From NCBI GenBank assembly GCA_903896505.1, contig CAITXU010000120.1:1-48202 (forward strand): a stretch of DNA of 48,202 nt, in the 5' to 3' direction. The position numbers were made by a program, and so were the translations under genes. This stretch comes from an uncultured Verrucomicrobiota bacterium. Lineage in GTDB: Bacteria > Verrucomicrobiota > Verrucomicrobiia > Limisphaerales > UBA9464. The notes beneath the pieces are model-generated. The model saw nothing but the letters and a program-made list of their open reading frames with translations. It was not told the origin of the DNA and did no database searches. Shown here in pieces: positions 19,044 to 28,694 of the stretch. The stretch's first letter is position 1. Each line of letters begins with the position of its first letter.

Positions 19044-20633
19044 CTACTTCCCTGGGCTGCCATCCACCACGGCTTGCATTTCGGCCAACAACTGGGTCCA
19101 GCTTCTTGGTTCCCAGCCGTGACGTTCACCCGGACCGAACTCGATGCGGGCATCCGCCGGTGGATTCGCGGTTTTCAGGAAGTCATCCAGATGATGGACC
19201 CCGCCATCGAGAAAGTAATCATCCGCGTCACCCACCCAGATATGAATCTTCCCACGGAGTTTGGGCCCCAGGGTGGGCCATTGACGTTCCATCACGAGTC
19301 GCAAATCGTACTTTTCCCAGGACGCCCGGACGGCATCCAGATTGATCTTACCGGACCGCGGCTCCCACACGGCCATGGGGCGTCCATCGGAGCCCCGAGG
19401 AGAGTAGACGGCATTCCATGCCCCCCACTGTTGACCCGAGGCCACGTAGGAATCCCCATCTCCCAGAACATTTTCCAACTGGCACTCATGCCGGACGGTG
19501 AATTCGACCTCGCCGAACCGGGTCCGTTTGCTGGGCCTTTCAAATCCGAATCGGTTCACGTAGGCGTTGGCATCCCCGTAGACATCAATGGTCTCGTAGG
19601 CCCGAAAATCAGGTGAATCCGGATAACCCGACCAGCAACCGCCGAAGGTATCGGGATAAAAGGTCTGGAGTGCCAGTGAAACCCATCCGCCGGTGGAACC
19701 ACCGGTGACAAAGCGGGTTCGGACCGTTCCCACGCCCCGAAAATGGGATTCGATATAGGGAATCAATTCCTCGACGAGGGCGTCGCCATAGGGACCGTTA
19801 TTGGCGGAATTGACCTGATAGGGGTCTCCCCATGGTCCGGCCCCATCCAACTGGACATGAAGAAACCGGGGCCCGTTGGATGATCGCCAGACGGAGGCAA
19901 ATCCCCTGCCCCGCTTCTCGACTGGGCCGGCCTCGAAAAAGCGCGAGCCATACCCGCCAATTTGAATGACCAATGGGTACCGACGGTTGGTTTCGGCCGC
20001 CCATCCCATCGGCAGCGTGACCGCCGCGCGGAGGAACATGGGTCGCCCCCAGAGGGAGGACAGGCGCGAAGAAGGCAGCTTGAGATAACGAACCTCCTCC
20101 GTGTCGGGTGGAAGAGATTCGTCGGGAAGCTTTCGATCCAAATCAATCTCAATCCGAGCGGGGTGCGCGGCGTGGACCTCGATTTTTTTCGGGGTTGAGT
20201 AAAAGTTTCCCGGCGCATTGACCAACCGGAGGTCCCGATTGGTCATCAGAATGGCCTGGACATAATAGGTCCCGTCCCCGAGTTCGGACACAGCCCGCAA
20301 GGGAAAGAGGGCCGCGTCGGACACCACTGGAGTCGGTTCTCCGCGAAACTCTCGAAGGTCACTGCCAAAGACCGGTTCCGCCTCAAAACCGGTGGTGCCA
20401 ATCCGCTCCCGGGGTTCGGGTTCGACACTTCGGCCCAAGACCACAAGGAGCCGTCCGGTGACTGCCGAACGGAAGCTGTTGGTCGGACCTTTGATGGTGA
20501 ATTCCACCGGAGCCCCGGGGGATGGAGGGGACGGCAGTTCGAGGGCGGGATGGGCCGCGGTCTGGACGGCCATCATGGCACCGATGGCGCAGGTAAAAAC
20601 CAGAATTCGTAGAACGGAAATGGGAGCGATCAT
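19044..20633 (-). CDS. Secreted esterase, alpha/beta-hydrolase fold
   Basis: A 529-residue exported protein with an N-terminal signal peptide (about residues 1-27). The first 170 residues are a beta-rich accessory domain. The catalytic half resembles putative esterases of the esterase D / S9-like type: the oxyanion region is RYPLVIQIGGYGSRF, the nucleophile elbow is GGSTGGW (Ser in GxSxG) and a likely acid/base pair lies in VGDADDYFLDGG and GERHGWE near the C-terminus. The substrate is unknown. The ATG overlaps the TGA of gdhA by 4 bases, so translation is coupled. It ends against a repeat block. Confidence 0.85.
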   Translation of the reverse strand: MIAPISVLRILVFTCAIGAMMAVQTAAHPALELPSPPSPGAPVEFTIKGPTNSFRSAVTGRLLVVLGRSVEPEPRERIGTTGFEAEPVFGSDLREFRGEPTPVVSDAALFPLRAVSELGDGTYYVQAILMTNRDLRLVNAPGNFYSTPKKIEVHAAHPARIEIDLDRKLPDESLPPDTEEVRYLKLPSSRLSSLWGRPMFLRAAVTLPMGWAAETNRRYPLVIQIGGYGSRFFEAGPVEKRGRGFASVWRSSNGPRFLHVQLDGAGPWGDPYQVNSANNGPYGDALVEELIPYIESHFRGVGTVRTRFVTGGSTGGWVSLALQTFYPDTFGGCWSGYPDSPDFRAYETIDVYGDANAYVNRFGFERPSKRTRFGEVEFTVRHECQLENVLGDGDSYVASGQQWGAWNAVYSPRGSDGRPMAVWEPRSGKINLDAVRASWEKYDLRLVMERQWPTLGPKLRGKIHIWVGDADDYFLDGGVHHLDDFLKTANPPADARIEFGPGERHGWEPRSWTQLLAEMQAVVDGSPGK

Positions 20634-21886
20634 GGGAAAAGGCCGCGTGATTTTTTGGCATCCCAGACGCGTTTCACCCCGACGCTGAGAGCCGCCAGGC
20701 GCATGGAAATCCTTCCCCGTCGCGACTGCTGGAGCACTTGGGTGAAAGCCCCTTCCAGGATGCGGAAGAGTTTATCGACCACCTCCTGTTCGCTCCAGAA
20801 GAACGACTGAAGGTCCTGCACCCATTCGAAGTAGCTGACCACGACTCCGCCGGCATTGCAGAGGACATCGGGGATCACAAAAATGTCCCCCCGACGGTCC
20901 AGGATTTCATCGGCAGCCGGGGTGGTGGGGCCATTGGCGGCTTCCGCCAGTATCCGGCACTGCAACAACGCGGCATTTTCCTCCGTGATCTGTCGCTCCA
21001 GCGCCGCGGGAACCAGCACGTCGCACTTGAGGCGAAGCAGATCGGCATTGGAAATAGGCTCGGAGCCTGGAAATCCGATGGGGGTCCCGTGGGTGGTCAC
21101 CCATTTTTCCAAGGCGCGGGTATCGAGCCCGTCGGGATTGTAAATACCTCCCCCGACGTCACTGACTGCCAGGATTTTGACCCCTTGTTGAGCGAGGGAA
21201 TAGGCGGCAATGGATCCCACGTTCCCAAATCCTTGTACCACTGCCGTGGCCTCTTGCGAGGCAATGCCGAGGGTATCCATGGCCCGGCCCACAAGATAGG
21301 CCACCCCCCGCCCTGTCGCTTCACGGCGTCCGAGAGATCCCCCAAGGTGGACCGGCTTGCCGGTCACGACACCGGGAACGCTCACCCCGGCATGAACCGA
21401 GTACGTGTCCATCATCCAGGCCATGGTTTGTTCGTTGGTGCCGACGTCGGGTGCCGGGATGTCCACCTGGGGTCCGATGAAGGAGATGATCTCCTGGGTG
21501 AATCGGCGGGTGAGCCGCTCCAGTTCGCCGGGCGAGAGTTTCCTGGGGTCCACGGCCACGCCCCCCTTGGCTCCGCCGTACGGAAGCCCGGTCAGGGCAC
21601 ACTTCCAGCTCATCCACATGGAGAGAGCGGCCACTTCGCCGATGGTGACGTCGGGATGATAGCGAATGCCTCCCTTGGTCGGCCCCAGCGACAGGTGGTG
21701 CTGCACCCGATAACCGAAAAACACGCGGGTCGCCCCGTCATCCATGCGCACGGGAATGCTGACGGCCAGGGCGCGCTTGGGGTATTTGAGGCGGTCCCGG
21801 TCCTGGTCCGGAATACCGAGATGGTCGGCCACCAAATCAAACTGGCGTACCGCCATGGCGAACGTGGGGTGTTCGTACAAGTCCAT
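20630..21886 (-). CDS. gdhA: Glutamate dehydrogenase (Glu/Leu/Phe/Val dehydrogenase family)
   Basis: A 418-residue cytoplasmic enzyme of the family that reversibly aminates 2-oxo acids. The substrate site is in GPTKGGIRYHPDV and PYGGAKGGV with the catalytic lysine in GGAKGG, the catalytic Asp in PAPDVGTNEQTMAWMMD, and the NAD(P) motif VVQGFGNVGSIAA. Conserved length and sequence favour glutamate dehydrogenase over leucine or phenylalanine dehydrogenase (which are shorter, about 360 residues), but cofactor preference cannot be read. It is translationally coupled to the secreted esterase downstream and divergent from the dgt-like gene, with a spacer of 119 bases. Confidence 0.93.
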   Translation of the reverse strand: MDLYEHPTFAMAVRQFDLVADHLGIPDQDRDRLKYPKRALAVSIPVRMDDGATRVFFGYRVQHHLSLGPTKGGIRYHPDVTIGEVAALSMWMSWKCALTGLPYGGAKGGVAVDPRKLSPGELERLTRRFTQEIISFIGPQVDIPAPDVGTNEQTMAWMMDTYSVHAGVSVPGVVTGKPVHLGGSLGRREATGRGVAYLVGRAMDTLGIASQEATAVVQGFGNVGSIAAYSLAQQGVKILAVSDVGGGIYNPDGLDTRALEKWVTTHGTPIGFPGSEPISNADLLRLKCDVLVPAALERQITEENAALLQCRILAEAANGPTTPAADEILDRRGDIFVIPDVLCNAGGVVVSYFEWVQDLQSFFWSEQEVVDKLFRILEGAFTQVLQQSRRGRISMRLAALSVGVKRVWDAKKSRGLFP

Positions 21887-22005
21887 GCTTCAGCCTGCCG
21901 GAAGGAAGAGGATTTGTCGACCGGACAGCGGTTCCGCTTGACCCGGAAGGCCGACTCCAACGAGAACCGCTCGGCGCCGGGGTGACTTGTGCCGAAGCGC
22001 CTTCC

Positions 22006-23166
22006 ATGCCCACAGACCGTGCCCAACTTGAAGAGCGAGAAAACCAATGGCTTGCCCCCTGGGCGGAAAGAAGCCGATGGAGCCGCGGGAGGGTTCATAC
22101 CGAATCTCCTCCCACCTGGCGGACGGCTTTTCAGCGGGACCGCGACCGCATCATCCATAGCCGGGCCTTTCGGCGCCTCGAATACAAAACCCAGGTCTTC
22201 CTGAATGGAACCGGCGATCACTTGCGGACGCGATTGACCCACACCATGGAGGTGGCGGCCATCGCTCGAAATATTTCCCGGGCACTCCGGCTGAATGAAG
22301 ACCTTGCCGAGTCGATCGCTCTGGCCCATGACCTGGGCCATGCCCCCTTTGGACATACCGGGGAGGAGGCGCTCAACGCGCAGATGAAACAGGCGGGTGG
22401 TTTTGAGCACAACCTGCAAAGCCTCCGGGTGGTCGATGAACTGGAGCAGAAATACCCGCGATTTCCGGGATTGAACCTCAGCTGGGAAGTACGGGAGGGC
22501 TTGATGAAACATCAAGTGGCTCCGCTTCCATTACCTTCGGGTCAAACCACGGGTTTTCGTCAGGCCTCCCTCGAAGCGCAGGTGGCCAATCTGAGCGATG
22601 AAATCGCCTACTACAGCCATGATCTCGACGACGGCCTGGATACTGGTCTTCTCGATGAAAATCAGCTATTGAAGGGGGTCTCCATTTGGGCGGATGCCGC
22701 CCACAATGTCAGGGCTCAATTTGGCGAACTCCCGGATGAAAGCCGACGCTACTACACCATCAGGCAAATCATTGATGAACAGGTCATCGATGTGGTCCAG
22801 ACTACCGAGGAGTCCATCCGTACCGCTGGCGTATCCTCCCCGGACGCCGTCCGGGGATGGGATCAAACGTTGGTCCGCTACAGTCCAGCCCGACGGGAAC
22901 AGAATCTCAAACTGCGCAAGTACCTCTACCGTAACTTGTACTACAACGAAGCGGTGGCCGAACCCAACCGGCGGGCGGCTCGACAACTGACCGAGGTGTT
23001 TCAGCGCTATCAACAAACGCCGGGTGAAATGGACCCTGGTTCCCAGGCCCGAATCGAACGGGATGGCCTTGCCCGTGCGGTGTGCGATTGCGTCGCCAGC
23101 ATGACCGACCGGTTTTGCATGGAGGAACACCGTCGCCTGTTTGGTGAAGGAAGCCAGCGTCCGTGA
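22006..23166 (+). CDS. dgt: dGTPase-like HD-domain deoxynucleoside triphosphate triphosphohydrolase
   Basis: A 386-residue cytoplasmic hydrolase that removes triphosphate from dGTP or other dNTPs. The N-terminal SRAFRRLEYKTQVF is the family substrate segment. HD metal ligands are in RLTHTMEV (His) and LAHDLGHAPFGHTGE (His-Asp), with the Asp in LSDEIAYYSHDLDDG further on. The length is that of the short dGTPase-like type, not the 505-residue E. coli Dgt, so the substrate may be broader. An upstream in-frame GTG (21982) is available; the ATG at 22006 gives the more regular start. Its TGA overlaps the GTG start of the glycosyltransferase gene (23163), so the two are coupled. Confidence 0.92.
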   Translation: MPTDRAQLEERENQWLAPWAERSRWSRGRVHTESPPTWRTAFQRDRDRIIHSRAFRRLEYKTQVFLNGTGDHLRTRLTHTMEVAAIARNISRALRLNEDLAESIALAHDLGHAPFGHTGEEALNAQMKQAGGFEHNLQSLRVVDELEQKYPRFPGLNLSWEVREGLMKHQVAPLPLPSGQTTGFRQASLEAQVANLSDEIAYYSHDLDDGLDTGLLDENQLLKGVSIWADAAHNVRAQFGELPDESRRYYTIRQIIDEQVIDVVQTTEESIRTAGVSSPDAVRGWDQTLVRYSPARREQNLKLRKYLYRNLYYNEAVAEPNRRAARQLTEVFQRYQQTPGEMDPGSQARIERDGLARAVCDCVASMTDRFCMEEHRRLFGEGSQRP

Positions 23167-24386
23167 ACCTCCTGATCATCTACAACTCGGCGCTCGATCC
23201 CGATTCCATGAGCGGGGTCCAACGCTACTTCATTGACGTCGTTCGGGAATGGAAGAAGTCGGGACACCGGATCGATTTCCTTGTCGGACGGAGCGCGTGG
23301 CCGAGCTTCGAGCGAAACTTCCCCGGTTCGACCCTGATCAGCAGTGACAACCTGTTCTTTTTTCCACCCCATCGCCTGCACCAGACCTGGCGCTACCTTC
23401 CCGCTTTCGCCTGGCGCATGGTCACTCCGTTCTTCGTTCGAACGCCAGTGAAGTACGACTTGGTGCTGGCGTGCGCCCAATTCATCTACGAGGTCGGACC
23501 GGCATTCACTTTGGCCCGGCGCCACCGGGCCGCCATGGCTATCAAAATCCACCATGTCCTCGCCGCGCAAACCCCGAAACCGGGCCTTTTCGATCGACTT
23601 CATCTCTGGAGTGAACGGACGACGACCCGATGGTTGAATCGGCGGGCGGATTTGATTCTGTGCACCACCCGGCGGGTGGCAGCCGATTTCAATGCGATCG
23701 AGGCCCGCCTCGGGTTGACCCCCAGCTCCCTGATCAGTACCGGCAACGCCCTTAATTTTGACGAGTTTCCCTACCACCCGGATACGCCGCGGCGGTTTGA
23801 TGCAGTCCTCCTGGGGCGGGTTCATACCCAGAAGGGAGTCATGGATGCTCCCGCAATCTGGCTGGAGGTTCGACGCCATCGTACGGACGCCCGATTGCTC
23901 ATCATCGGGGAGGGCCCGCATCGAGCGGCATTGGAAGCTGCTTTCTCAAAGGTGGGATTGGGACCGGAAACGGGTGCGGTTGTTCTGACCGGCGGTGTTT
24001 CAGACCGGGAGAAGAACGAGTTGGTGGCCCAATGTCGGGTCGGATTGAGCCTGTCGCGGGAGGAAGGCTGGGGACTGTCCATCACCGAGTTCATGGCGGC
24101 CGGCCTGCCGGTGGTCGCCATGGAGCTCCCCGTTTTTGACGAGGTCTTTCCCAACCATCTGGATTTGGTTCCGCAAGGAGACGTCGCCGCCACCGCCGTG
24201 CGTCTTCGGTTCTGGTTGGAGAACTCCGACGCGGCTCAGCGGCAGGGAGGCGAGAACCGGCAGTTCATTCTGCGCTACGACGCCCGCTACCTTGCCCGCG
24301 CCGAAATCAATGCCATTGAGGCAGCCGTTCTGGCTCATCGGCAGCGAGGCAAAAGACTCGATCGTTGGAAATCCAAGCACCCATGA
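23163..24386 (+). CDS. Glycosyltransferase, GT-B fold (family 4 type)
   Basis: A 407-residue cytoplasmic or membrane-associated transferase. The N-terminal half opens with a GVQRYFIDVV segment, typical for GT4 enzymes that start MSGVQRY. The C-terminal half has VLLGRVHTQKGV, LLIIGEGPHRAALE and the nucleotide-sugar site SREEGWGLSITEFMAAGLPVVAM. The start is GTG, overlapping the dgt stop by 4 bases. The products and acceptor cannot be named. The gene is followed by a Cfa-like gene, and GT87- and GT9-like genes lie within 4 kb, which suggests a role in an envelope glycolipid or polysaccharide. Confidence 0.87.
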   Translation: MNLLIIYNSALDPDSMSGVQRYFIDVVREWKKSGHRIDFLVGRSAWPSFERNFPGSTLISSDNLFFFPPHRLHQTWRYLPAFAWRMVTPFFVRTPVKYDLVLACAQFIYEVGPAFTLARRHRAAMAIKIHHVLAAQTPKPGLFDRLHLWSERTTTRWLNRRADLILCTTRRVAADFNAIEARLGLTPSSLISTGNALNFDEFPYHPDTPRRFDAVLLGRVHTQKGVMDAPAIWLEVRRHRTDARLLIIGEGPHRAALEAAFSKVGLGPETGAVVLTGGVSDREKNELVAQCRVGLSLSREEGWGLSITEFMAAGLPVVAMELPVFDEVFPNHLDLVPQGDVAATAVRLRFWLENSDAAQRQGGENRQFILRYDARYLARAEINAIEAAVLAHRQRGKRLDRWKSKHP

Positions 24387-24466
24387 GTTGCCGATTGCAC
24401 ACCATGGCGTACCGATAACCGGCAGTCCGGTGCCGCACCGGTTCGTTTCACTTCAAGATTCCCTCC

Positions 24467-25555
24467 ATGTTCCAGTCGATTTATCCGTTGCTCGAATACG
24501 ATCTTTTCCCCGATGTGGTCCTTCGGTGGGGAATTCGTCGATTGCTCCGAGCCAAGCTACGAACCGAGGACCCCGGCGATGTGGAAGCGCGGAGGGCGGC
24601 CTTGATGAAAATGGTGGAAGAGCTTCGGCGGGCACCCATTGCCATCGAAACCGCAGCGGCCAATGAACAGCACTACGAAGTACCGACGGCTTTTTTCCAG
24701 CAGTGCCTTGGTCCCCGACTGAAATACAGCTCGGCCTTTTATCCCAATGGGACGGAATCCCTCGCGGAGGCTGAAGAAACGATGCTCACGCTGACCTGCG
24801 AACGGGCCGGGCTGCAGGATGGACAAGAGGTTCTTGAATTGGGCTGCGGATGGGGATCGCTCACGCTTTGGATGGCAGAAAAATATCCCAAGAGCCGGAT
24901 CGTCGCCGTCTCCAATTCCAGAACCCAGCGGGAGCACATCGAGGGGGAATGTCGGCGGCGGGGCCTGACGAATGTCCGGGTGGTGACTTGCGACATGAAC
25001 GTGTTTGAACCGCCTGCTACAAACGGGAGCAACACGGACGGAGGCGCGGCAGGCGAAAGCCGTTTCGACCGGGTGGTGTCGGTCGAAATGTTCGAGCACA
25101 TGAAGAACTACGAGCAGCTGCTGGGGCGGATCGCTCGGTGGTTGAAACCTGGCGGACGGCTGTTTGTCCATATCTTCACCCATCGCGAACTGGCCTACCA
25201 TTTCGTGGCCAACGGGGACCGTGACTGGATGGCGCGCTACTTTTTCTCAGGAGGCATCATGCCCAGCGACGACCTGTTGCTCTATTTCCAACGGGACCTG
25301 CGTCTTCTGAATCATTGGGTGGTGTCCGGTCGCCACTACGAACGGACGGCGAATCAGTGGCTCGAAAATTTCGACCAGCATTTCGCTGAAATACGCCCCA
25401 TCCTTGCCGCGACCTATGGGGCTGCCCAGGAAAAGCGCTGGAGGGTCTACTGGCGATTGTTCTTCATGGCCTGCGCCGAGCTTTGGGGAATCAGCAACGG
25501 AAACGAATGGCACGTATCGCATTACCTCTTCGAGAAGCCCGTCATCGGCCATTAA
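24467..25555 (+). CDS. Cyclopropane-fatty-acyl-phospholipid synthase family methyltransferase
   Basis: A 362-residue SAM-dependent methyltransferase with the Cfa domain. The SAM motif is [20 protein letters not shown] (about 123-142), and ENEQHY-type lead-in [13 protein letters not shown] precedes it. The block [14 protein letters not shown] carries the conserved Glu, and the C-terminus has [13 protein letters not shown] and [18 protein letters not shown] text. It lacks the N-terminal lipid-binding segment of E. coli Cfa (about 20 residues shorter). The substrate may be an unsaturated phospholipid acyl chain, but Cfa homologues also methylate small amines. It starts 80 bases after the glycosyltransferase gene and reads in the same direction, so it probably belongs to the same unit. 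Confidence 0.88.
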   Translation: MFQSIYPLLEYDLFPDVVLRWGIRRLLRAKLRTEDPGDVEARRAALMKMVEELRRAPIAIETAAANEQHYEVPTAFFQQCLGPRLKYSSAFYPNGTESLAEAEETMLTLTCERAGLQDGQEVLELGCGWGSLTLWMAEKYPKSRIVAVSNSRTQREHIEGECRRRGLTNVRVVTCDMNVFEPPATNGSNTDGGAAGESRFDRVVSVEMFEHMKNYEQLLGRIARWLKPGGRLFVHIFTHRELAYHFVANGDRDWMARYFFSGGIMPSDDLLLYFQRDLRLLNHWVVSGRHYERTANQWLENFDQHFAEIRPILAATYGAAQEKRWRVYWRLFFMACAELWGISNGNEWHVSHYLFEKPVIGH

Positions 25556-25618
25556 AGGCTGCCCTGGCCGGTTCGCCGTCGATCCCGGAAAAACGGCTTG
25601 GTGGGGCACCCGCTAACC

Positions 25619-25855
25619 AGGTGCCTTTAGAACGGGAGAGGTGATGTTACCTCCAATGATTGGGAAAATCTGTCTTGGTACCGAACGATTTGTTCAATTC
25701 CCGTGGCCCCGGATTTGATCAGGGACTTGCAGGAGCGCGTCCGTTGGATGTCCCTCCTTCGGAGGGACTTGCGTCCGGAGGGACGTCCCGCCATTGCGGG
25801 ACAAGTCTCCATATCGATTTCGATTACCGTCGCCAGCGCACCGCCATTCGCGTTC
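25619..25855. repeat. Dispersed hairpin repeat B, copy 2
   Basis: The opening GGTGCCTTTAGAACGGGAG (from 25619) matches the copies at 18889 and 46462. From 25722 it shares the left arm with copy 1, the inner TCCCTCCTTCGGAGGGA and the tail CATATCGATTTCGAT. Extra hairpins CGTCCGGAGGGACG-type are inserted, so the outer pairing is partly broken. No gene lies in 25556-25919. Confidence 0.8.
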
Positions 25856-25919
25856 GTCGAGTCATTTTAAGTTCGAAATACGCCAAGGGCGGGTTCCCCG
25901 CCCCGCCCCAAACCGAGCC

Positions 25920-27056
25920 TTACTGCGGTGATGGCACCGACTCCCGTCGGGAGACGACCGCGACGGTCAGCCAACCCAGAAGCAACAAGGCCATGATCGG
26001 ATGCCACACCAGGGCAAAGGAGTTTCCGAACCACGGTCGCACGAGGTTGGGCAACAGTCCCATGCTCAGAACCGCCGCCGCCCAAAAATATCCCACCGCG
26101 CGGAATCCCCGGTTCCAGGCCAGGACCGCTGCGAGAGCAAACCCTGGAGCCAGAATCACGTAGCTGTTCGCCTCGGTCATTGGATTGAAGATCATCAGGT
26201 ACAGGGTGGAGTAGCCAAACCAGGACAGGCTCCGTTCAGGATCAGATTGACGCCGGACCCAGGCAACACACAGGAGGAACATGGCCAACCCAGCCAGCGC
26301 GCGGAGAACGAGACCGGCGGTTCCGTTCAATTCCGTGCCGAAAGCGCGAATGATGCCGTTCAGGTCGGCAAACCGATTCTCAGAAATGACGGCGCACTCC
26401 CGGAGATTGAGCCAGGCGGCTTGGTACTGAGCCGTCACATACGCGGCAGGGGCGGTTGCGTAAGGCAGAAGCAAGACGCCCGTGGTGGCCACGATGCACG
26501 GAAGGATCAGGCTGGGGCTGACAGCCACCGCCAGACCCACGGCGGCCACCCCCAGCGGTTTGACAGCGACAGCGAGCCCGAGACAGAGGGCGGTCGACCA
26601 CGTCCGCTTTTCCATGAGGCAGGCGGTCGCCAGGAGGAAAAGACCAGCCATGGTCGCGTTGGCCTGCCCGTTGCGGATGGCCGGCAGGCAAAGCGGCAGG
26701 CTCAGGAGGGTGACAAAAAAGAAATCCCGCTGATGAAGCTCCCGGGTTTTAGAACACCGTCGGCAAATGCGCCAAAGCCCACCGGCTATCATGGCAGTTC
26801 CCAACCATCTCCAGGCAACCTCGCTGACGGGCAGTGGCAGCCATTCAAACGGGGCGTAGAGGGCCACAAACGGGGGCAGATAATGCATTCCGGACGTTCC
26901 CTCGTAGAGCGTCTTGCGTTCCGCCCAATCACGGGAGGCCTGATGATAGGTCGGGGTGACGGTCCGTTTTAGGGGACGGGCCGCCACCATTACGCTGATG
27001 ACGAGCAAAGCCACCAGCCACACGGAAATTGCGCCCTTTAAGTATCCAAACCTCAT
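25920..27056 (-). CDS. GT87/DUF2029-like integral membrane glycosyltransferase
   Basis: A 378-residue membrane protein with about nine hydrophobic helices (first at residues 8-27). Between helices 1 and 2 lies a long extracytoplasmic loop with YHQASRDWAERKTLYEG, the position where GT87 enzymes carry their catalytic acidic residue. The NGQANATMAGLFLLA segment and FNPMTEANSYVILAPG are conserved GT87/DUF2029 features. Members transfer mannose or arabinose from polyprenyl phosphate to lipid or protein acceptors; the acceptor here is unknown. It is divergent from the GT9 gene with a 104-base spacer, which fits the local envelope-glycan theme. Confidence 0.8.
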   Translation of the reverse strand: MRFGYLKGAISVWLVALLVISVMVAARPLKRTVTPTYHQASRDWAERKTLYEGTSGMHYLPPFVALYAPFEWLPLPVSEVAWRWLGTAMIAGGLWRICRRCSKTRELHQRDFFFVTLLSLPLCLPAIRNGQANATMAGLFLLATACLMEKRTWSTALCLGLAVAVKPLGVAAVGLAVAVSPSLILPCIVATTGVLLLPYATAPAAYVTAQYQAAWLNLRECAVISENRFADLNGIIRAFGTELNGTAGLVLRALAGLAMFLLCVAWVRRQSDPERSLSWFGYSTLYLMIFNPMTEANSYVILAPGFALAAVLAWNRGFRAVGYFWAAAVLSMGLLPNLVRPWFGNSFALVWHPIMALLLLGWLTVAVVSRRESVPSPQ

Positions 27057-27160
27057 TCAAGAAGGAGTTCGGGCCAACAAGGCCCGTCCGACAAGTCCAA
27101 ATCCTCGGTGCTGGTTTTGCCTCGGCATCGGGCGGGGAATTCAACGAACGTTCTGCCGCC

Positions 27161-28234
27161 ATGTCGTCGACTCATTCCCTCTACTCGATGACCCGCGATG
27201 CCCGCCGGTTGGTCGTGGTCGATTTGGGGTTTCTGGGGGATACCGTTCATCTCATTCCGCCTCTCTGGGAATTGCGCAGCCATTATCCCGGGGCTGAAAT
27301 CCATGTGATCACCACCCCTCTCGGTGCCTCGGTGCTGACTCTCGTGCCCTGCGTCGACCGGGTGTGGACCGTAAAATTGGGCGGTCCGCGACGACCAGCA
27401 CTGCAACGACTGCGGGAACAGACCCAGTTGATTCGCTCTCTTCGGAAACAACGTTTTGATCTGGCCATCAACTTCACCGGGGCGGACCGCACCTTGATCC
27501 TCATGGGCCTCATCGGAGCGCGCCACCGAGTGGCTCGGATGCCTGACCGCTGGCATTTTTGGAATCCCCTGCTCTTCCGCCACTGGGTTCCACAACCGGA
27601 CCGTCAGCAACCCGTTTTCGAGCAACGCCGGGCGGTCCTGGCGGTGTGCGGGATACCGCTGGATGGCGAGGCCCGATTTGATTTGTCTATCTCGGACAAA
27701 GCCCGGCAATGGGCGACGGCCAATATCCCATTCGGTGCCGTTCACCTTTCGCTCAGTGCGAGCACGCCGCTCAAGGAATGGGCTCTCGACCAATGGATTA
27801 AATTGGGCCGACTGCTGACTGCTGGTCCTCAACCAGTACCAGTGGTGGTGACCTGCGGGACCAATCCCCGTGAGCAAACCCGTGTTCAGGAGTTCATCGA
27901 TGGAGTCCGCTCGGACCGGGTCACGCGGGTGGTTGAGCCGAGCCTCGACCAATTTGCCGCCCTCCTGGGCTGTTGCCGGGTCCATGTGGGCAGCGATTCC
28001 GGACCATTGCATCTGGCGATGGCGTTGGGCATTCCCACCGTCGCGCTTTTTCGCAGGTATTTTGGAATTGAAGAGTGGTTGCCGCGGGGTGCGCAGCACC
28101 AACATGTGGCCGTCGAATGCGCCTGTTCCGGACAGCGGAAGCCCCCGTGTCTGGGCCGTCCATCTGCCGATTGCCTCGCCGGGATTACGCCGGAAACGGT
28201 TCTGGCGATGGTGGCCCGGGTTCTTTCAACTTGA
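27161..28234 (+). CDS. Glycosyltransferase family 9 (heptosyltransferase-like)
   Basis: A 357-residue GT-B enzyme of the lipopolysaccharide heptosyltransferase type. The N-terminus VVVDLGFLGDTVHLIPPLWELR is the family opening, GVPLD-like motif appears as CGIPLDGEARFDL, and the donor site is HVGSDSGPLHLAMALGIPTVALF with the conserved Asp-Ser-Gly-Pro. The frame is open upstream for 44 codons, but those codons lack family similarity and the ATG at 27161 is preferred; ATG at 27188 is also possible. It probably adds a sugar to the outer-membrane lipid core. ADP-heptose synthesis genes are not in the window. Confidence 0.87.
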   Translation: MSSTHSLYSMTRDARRLVVVDLGFLGDTVHLIPPLWELRSHYPGAEIHVITTPLGASVLTLVPCVDRVWTVKLGGPRRPALQRLREQTQLIRSLRKQRFDLAINFTGADRTLILMGLIGARHRVARMPDRWHFWNPLLFRHWVPQPDRQQPVFEQRRAVLAVCGIPLDGEARFDLSISDKARQWATANIPFGAVHLSLSASTPLKEWALDQWIKLGRLLTAGPQPVPVVVTCGTNPREQTRVQEFIDGVRSDRVTRVVEPSLDQFAALLGCCRVHVGSDSGPLHLAMALGIPTVALFRRYFGIEEWLPRGAQHQHVAVECACSGQRKPPCLGRPSADCLAGITPETVLAMVARVLST

Positions 28235-28395
28235 TTCTTCGAATCCATCGGATTTCCTCCGGCGACGTGAGTGTTTGACCTCCAGTCAAAAGCTGGGTTT
28301 TCCTGGCGCGGGCGTCTTCATTGCCGACACGGTATGGCGCTGCGTCTGGCCATGAGGCGGAGGTACCCGCAATCGGAGGTGATCCGAACCGCCGC

Positions 28396-28615
28396 GGCTC
28401 ACCGGGAGGTTCGCCCTACCATGGCGTTCTGAATTATCGATGTAACATAGAGAACATCAGCCACATTGGTAGGGCGAGGCTCCTGCCGAGCCGTTGGCGG
28501 TTCGAACCGCCCCAATTCCGCAGGGGCAAAGCCAATTGAGGGGACAAAAGCGGCGGGACGCCGCTTCCACTGGCTCATCCCGCAGAAGCGAAACCGTTAG
28601 GCCGTCCGAAGGACC
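28396..28615. repeat. Dispersed hairpin repeat A, copy 2 (inverted), with 78-bp unit remnant
   Basis: Arms 28396-28422 and 28464-28492 enclose a 41-base loop that matches the reverse complement of the copy 1 loop. From 28581 to 28615 a degenerate reverse complement of the 78-bp unit follows, so the order hairpin-unit mirrors the unit-hairpin order at 17.6 kb. The region 28235-28694 holds no gene. Confidence 0.8.
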
Positions 28616-28694
28616 GAGACTTCCAACCAGTCGTAACGGCCCAAAACACGCCCGCTCCCGCGTTTCAACATATCCCCACTCGAAACCCAAACCA

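Noticed and set aside
20738..21985. Plus-strand frame of 415 codons opposite gdhA
   Set aside because: Shadow of a conserved gene in GC-rich DNA, no recognisable domain.
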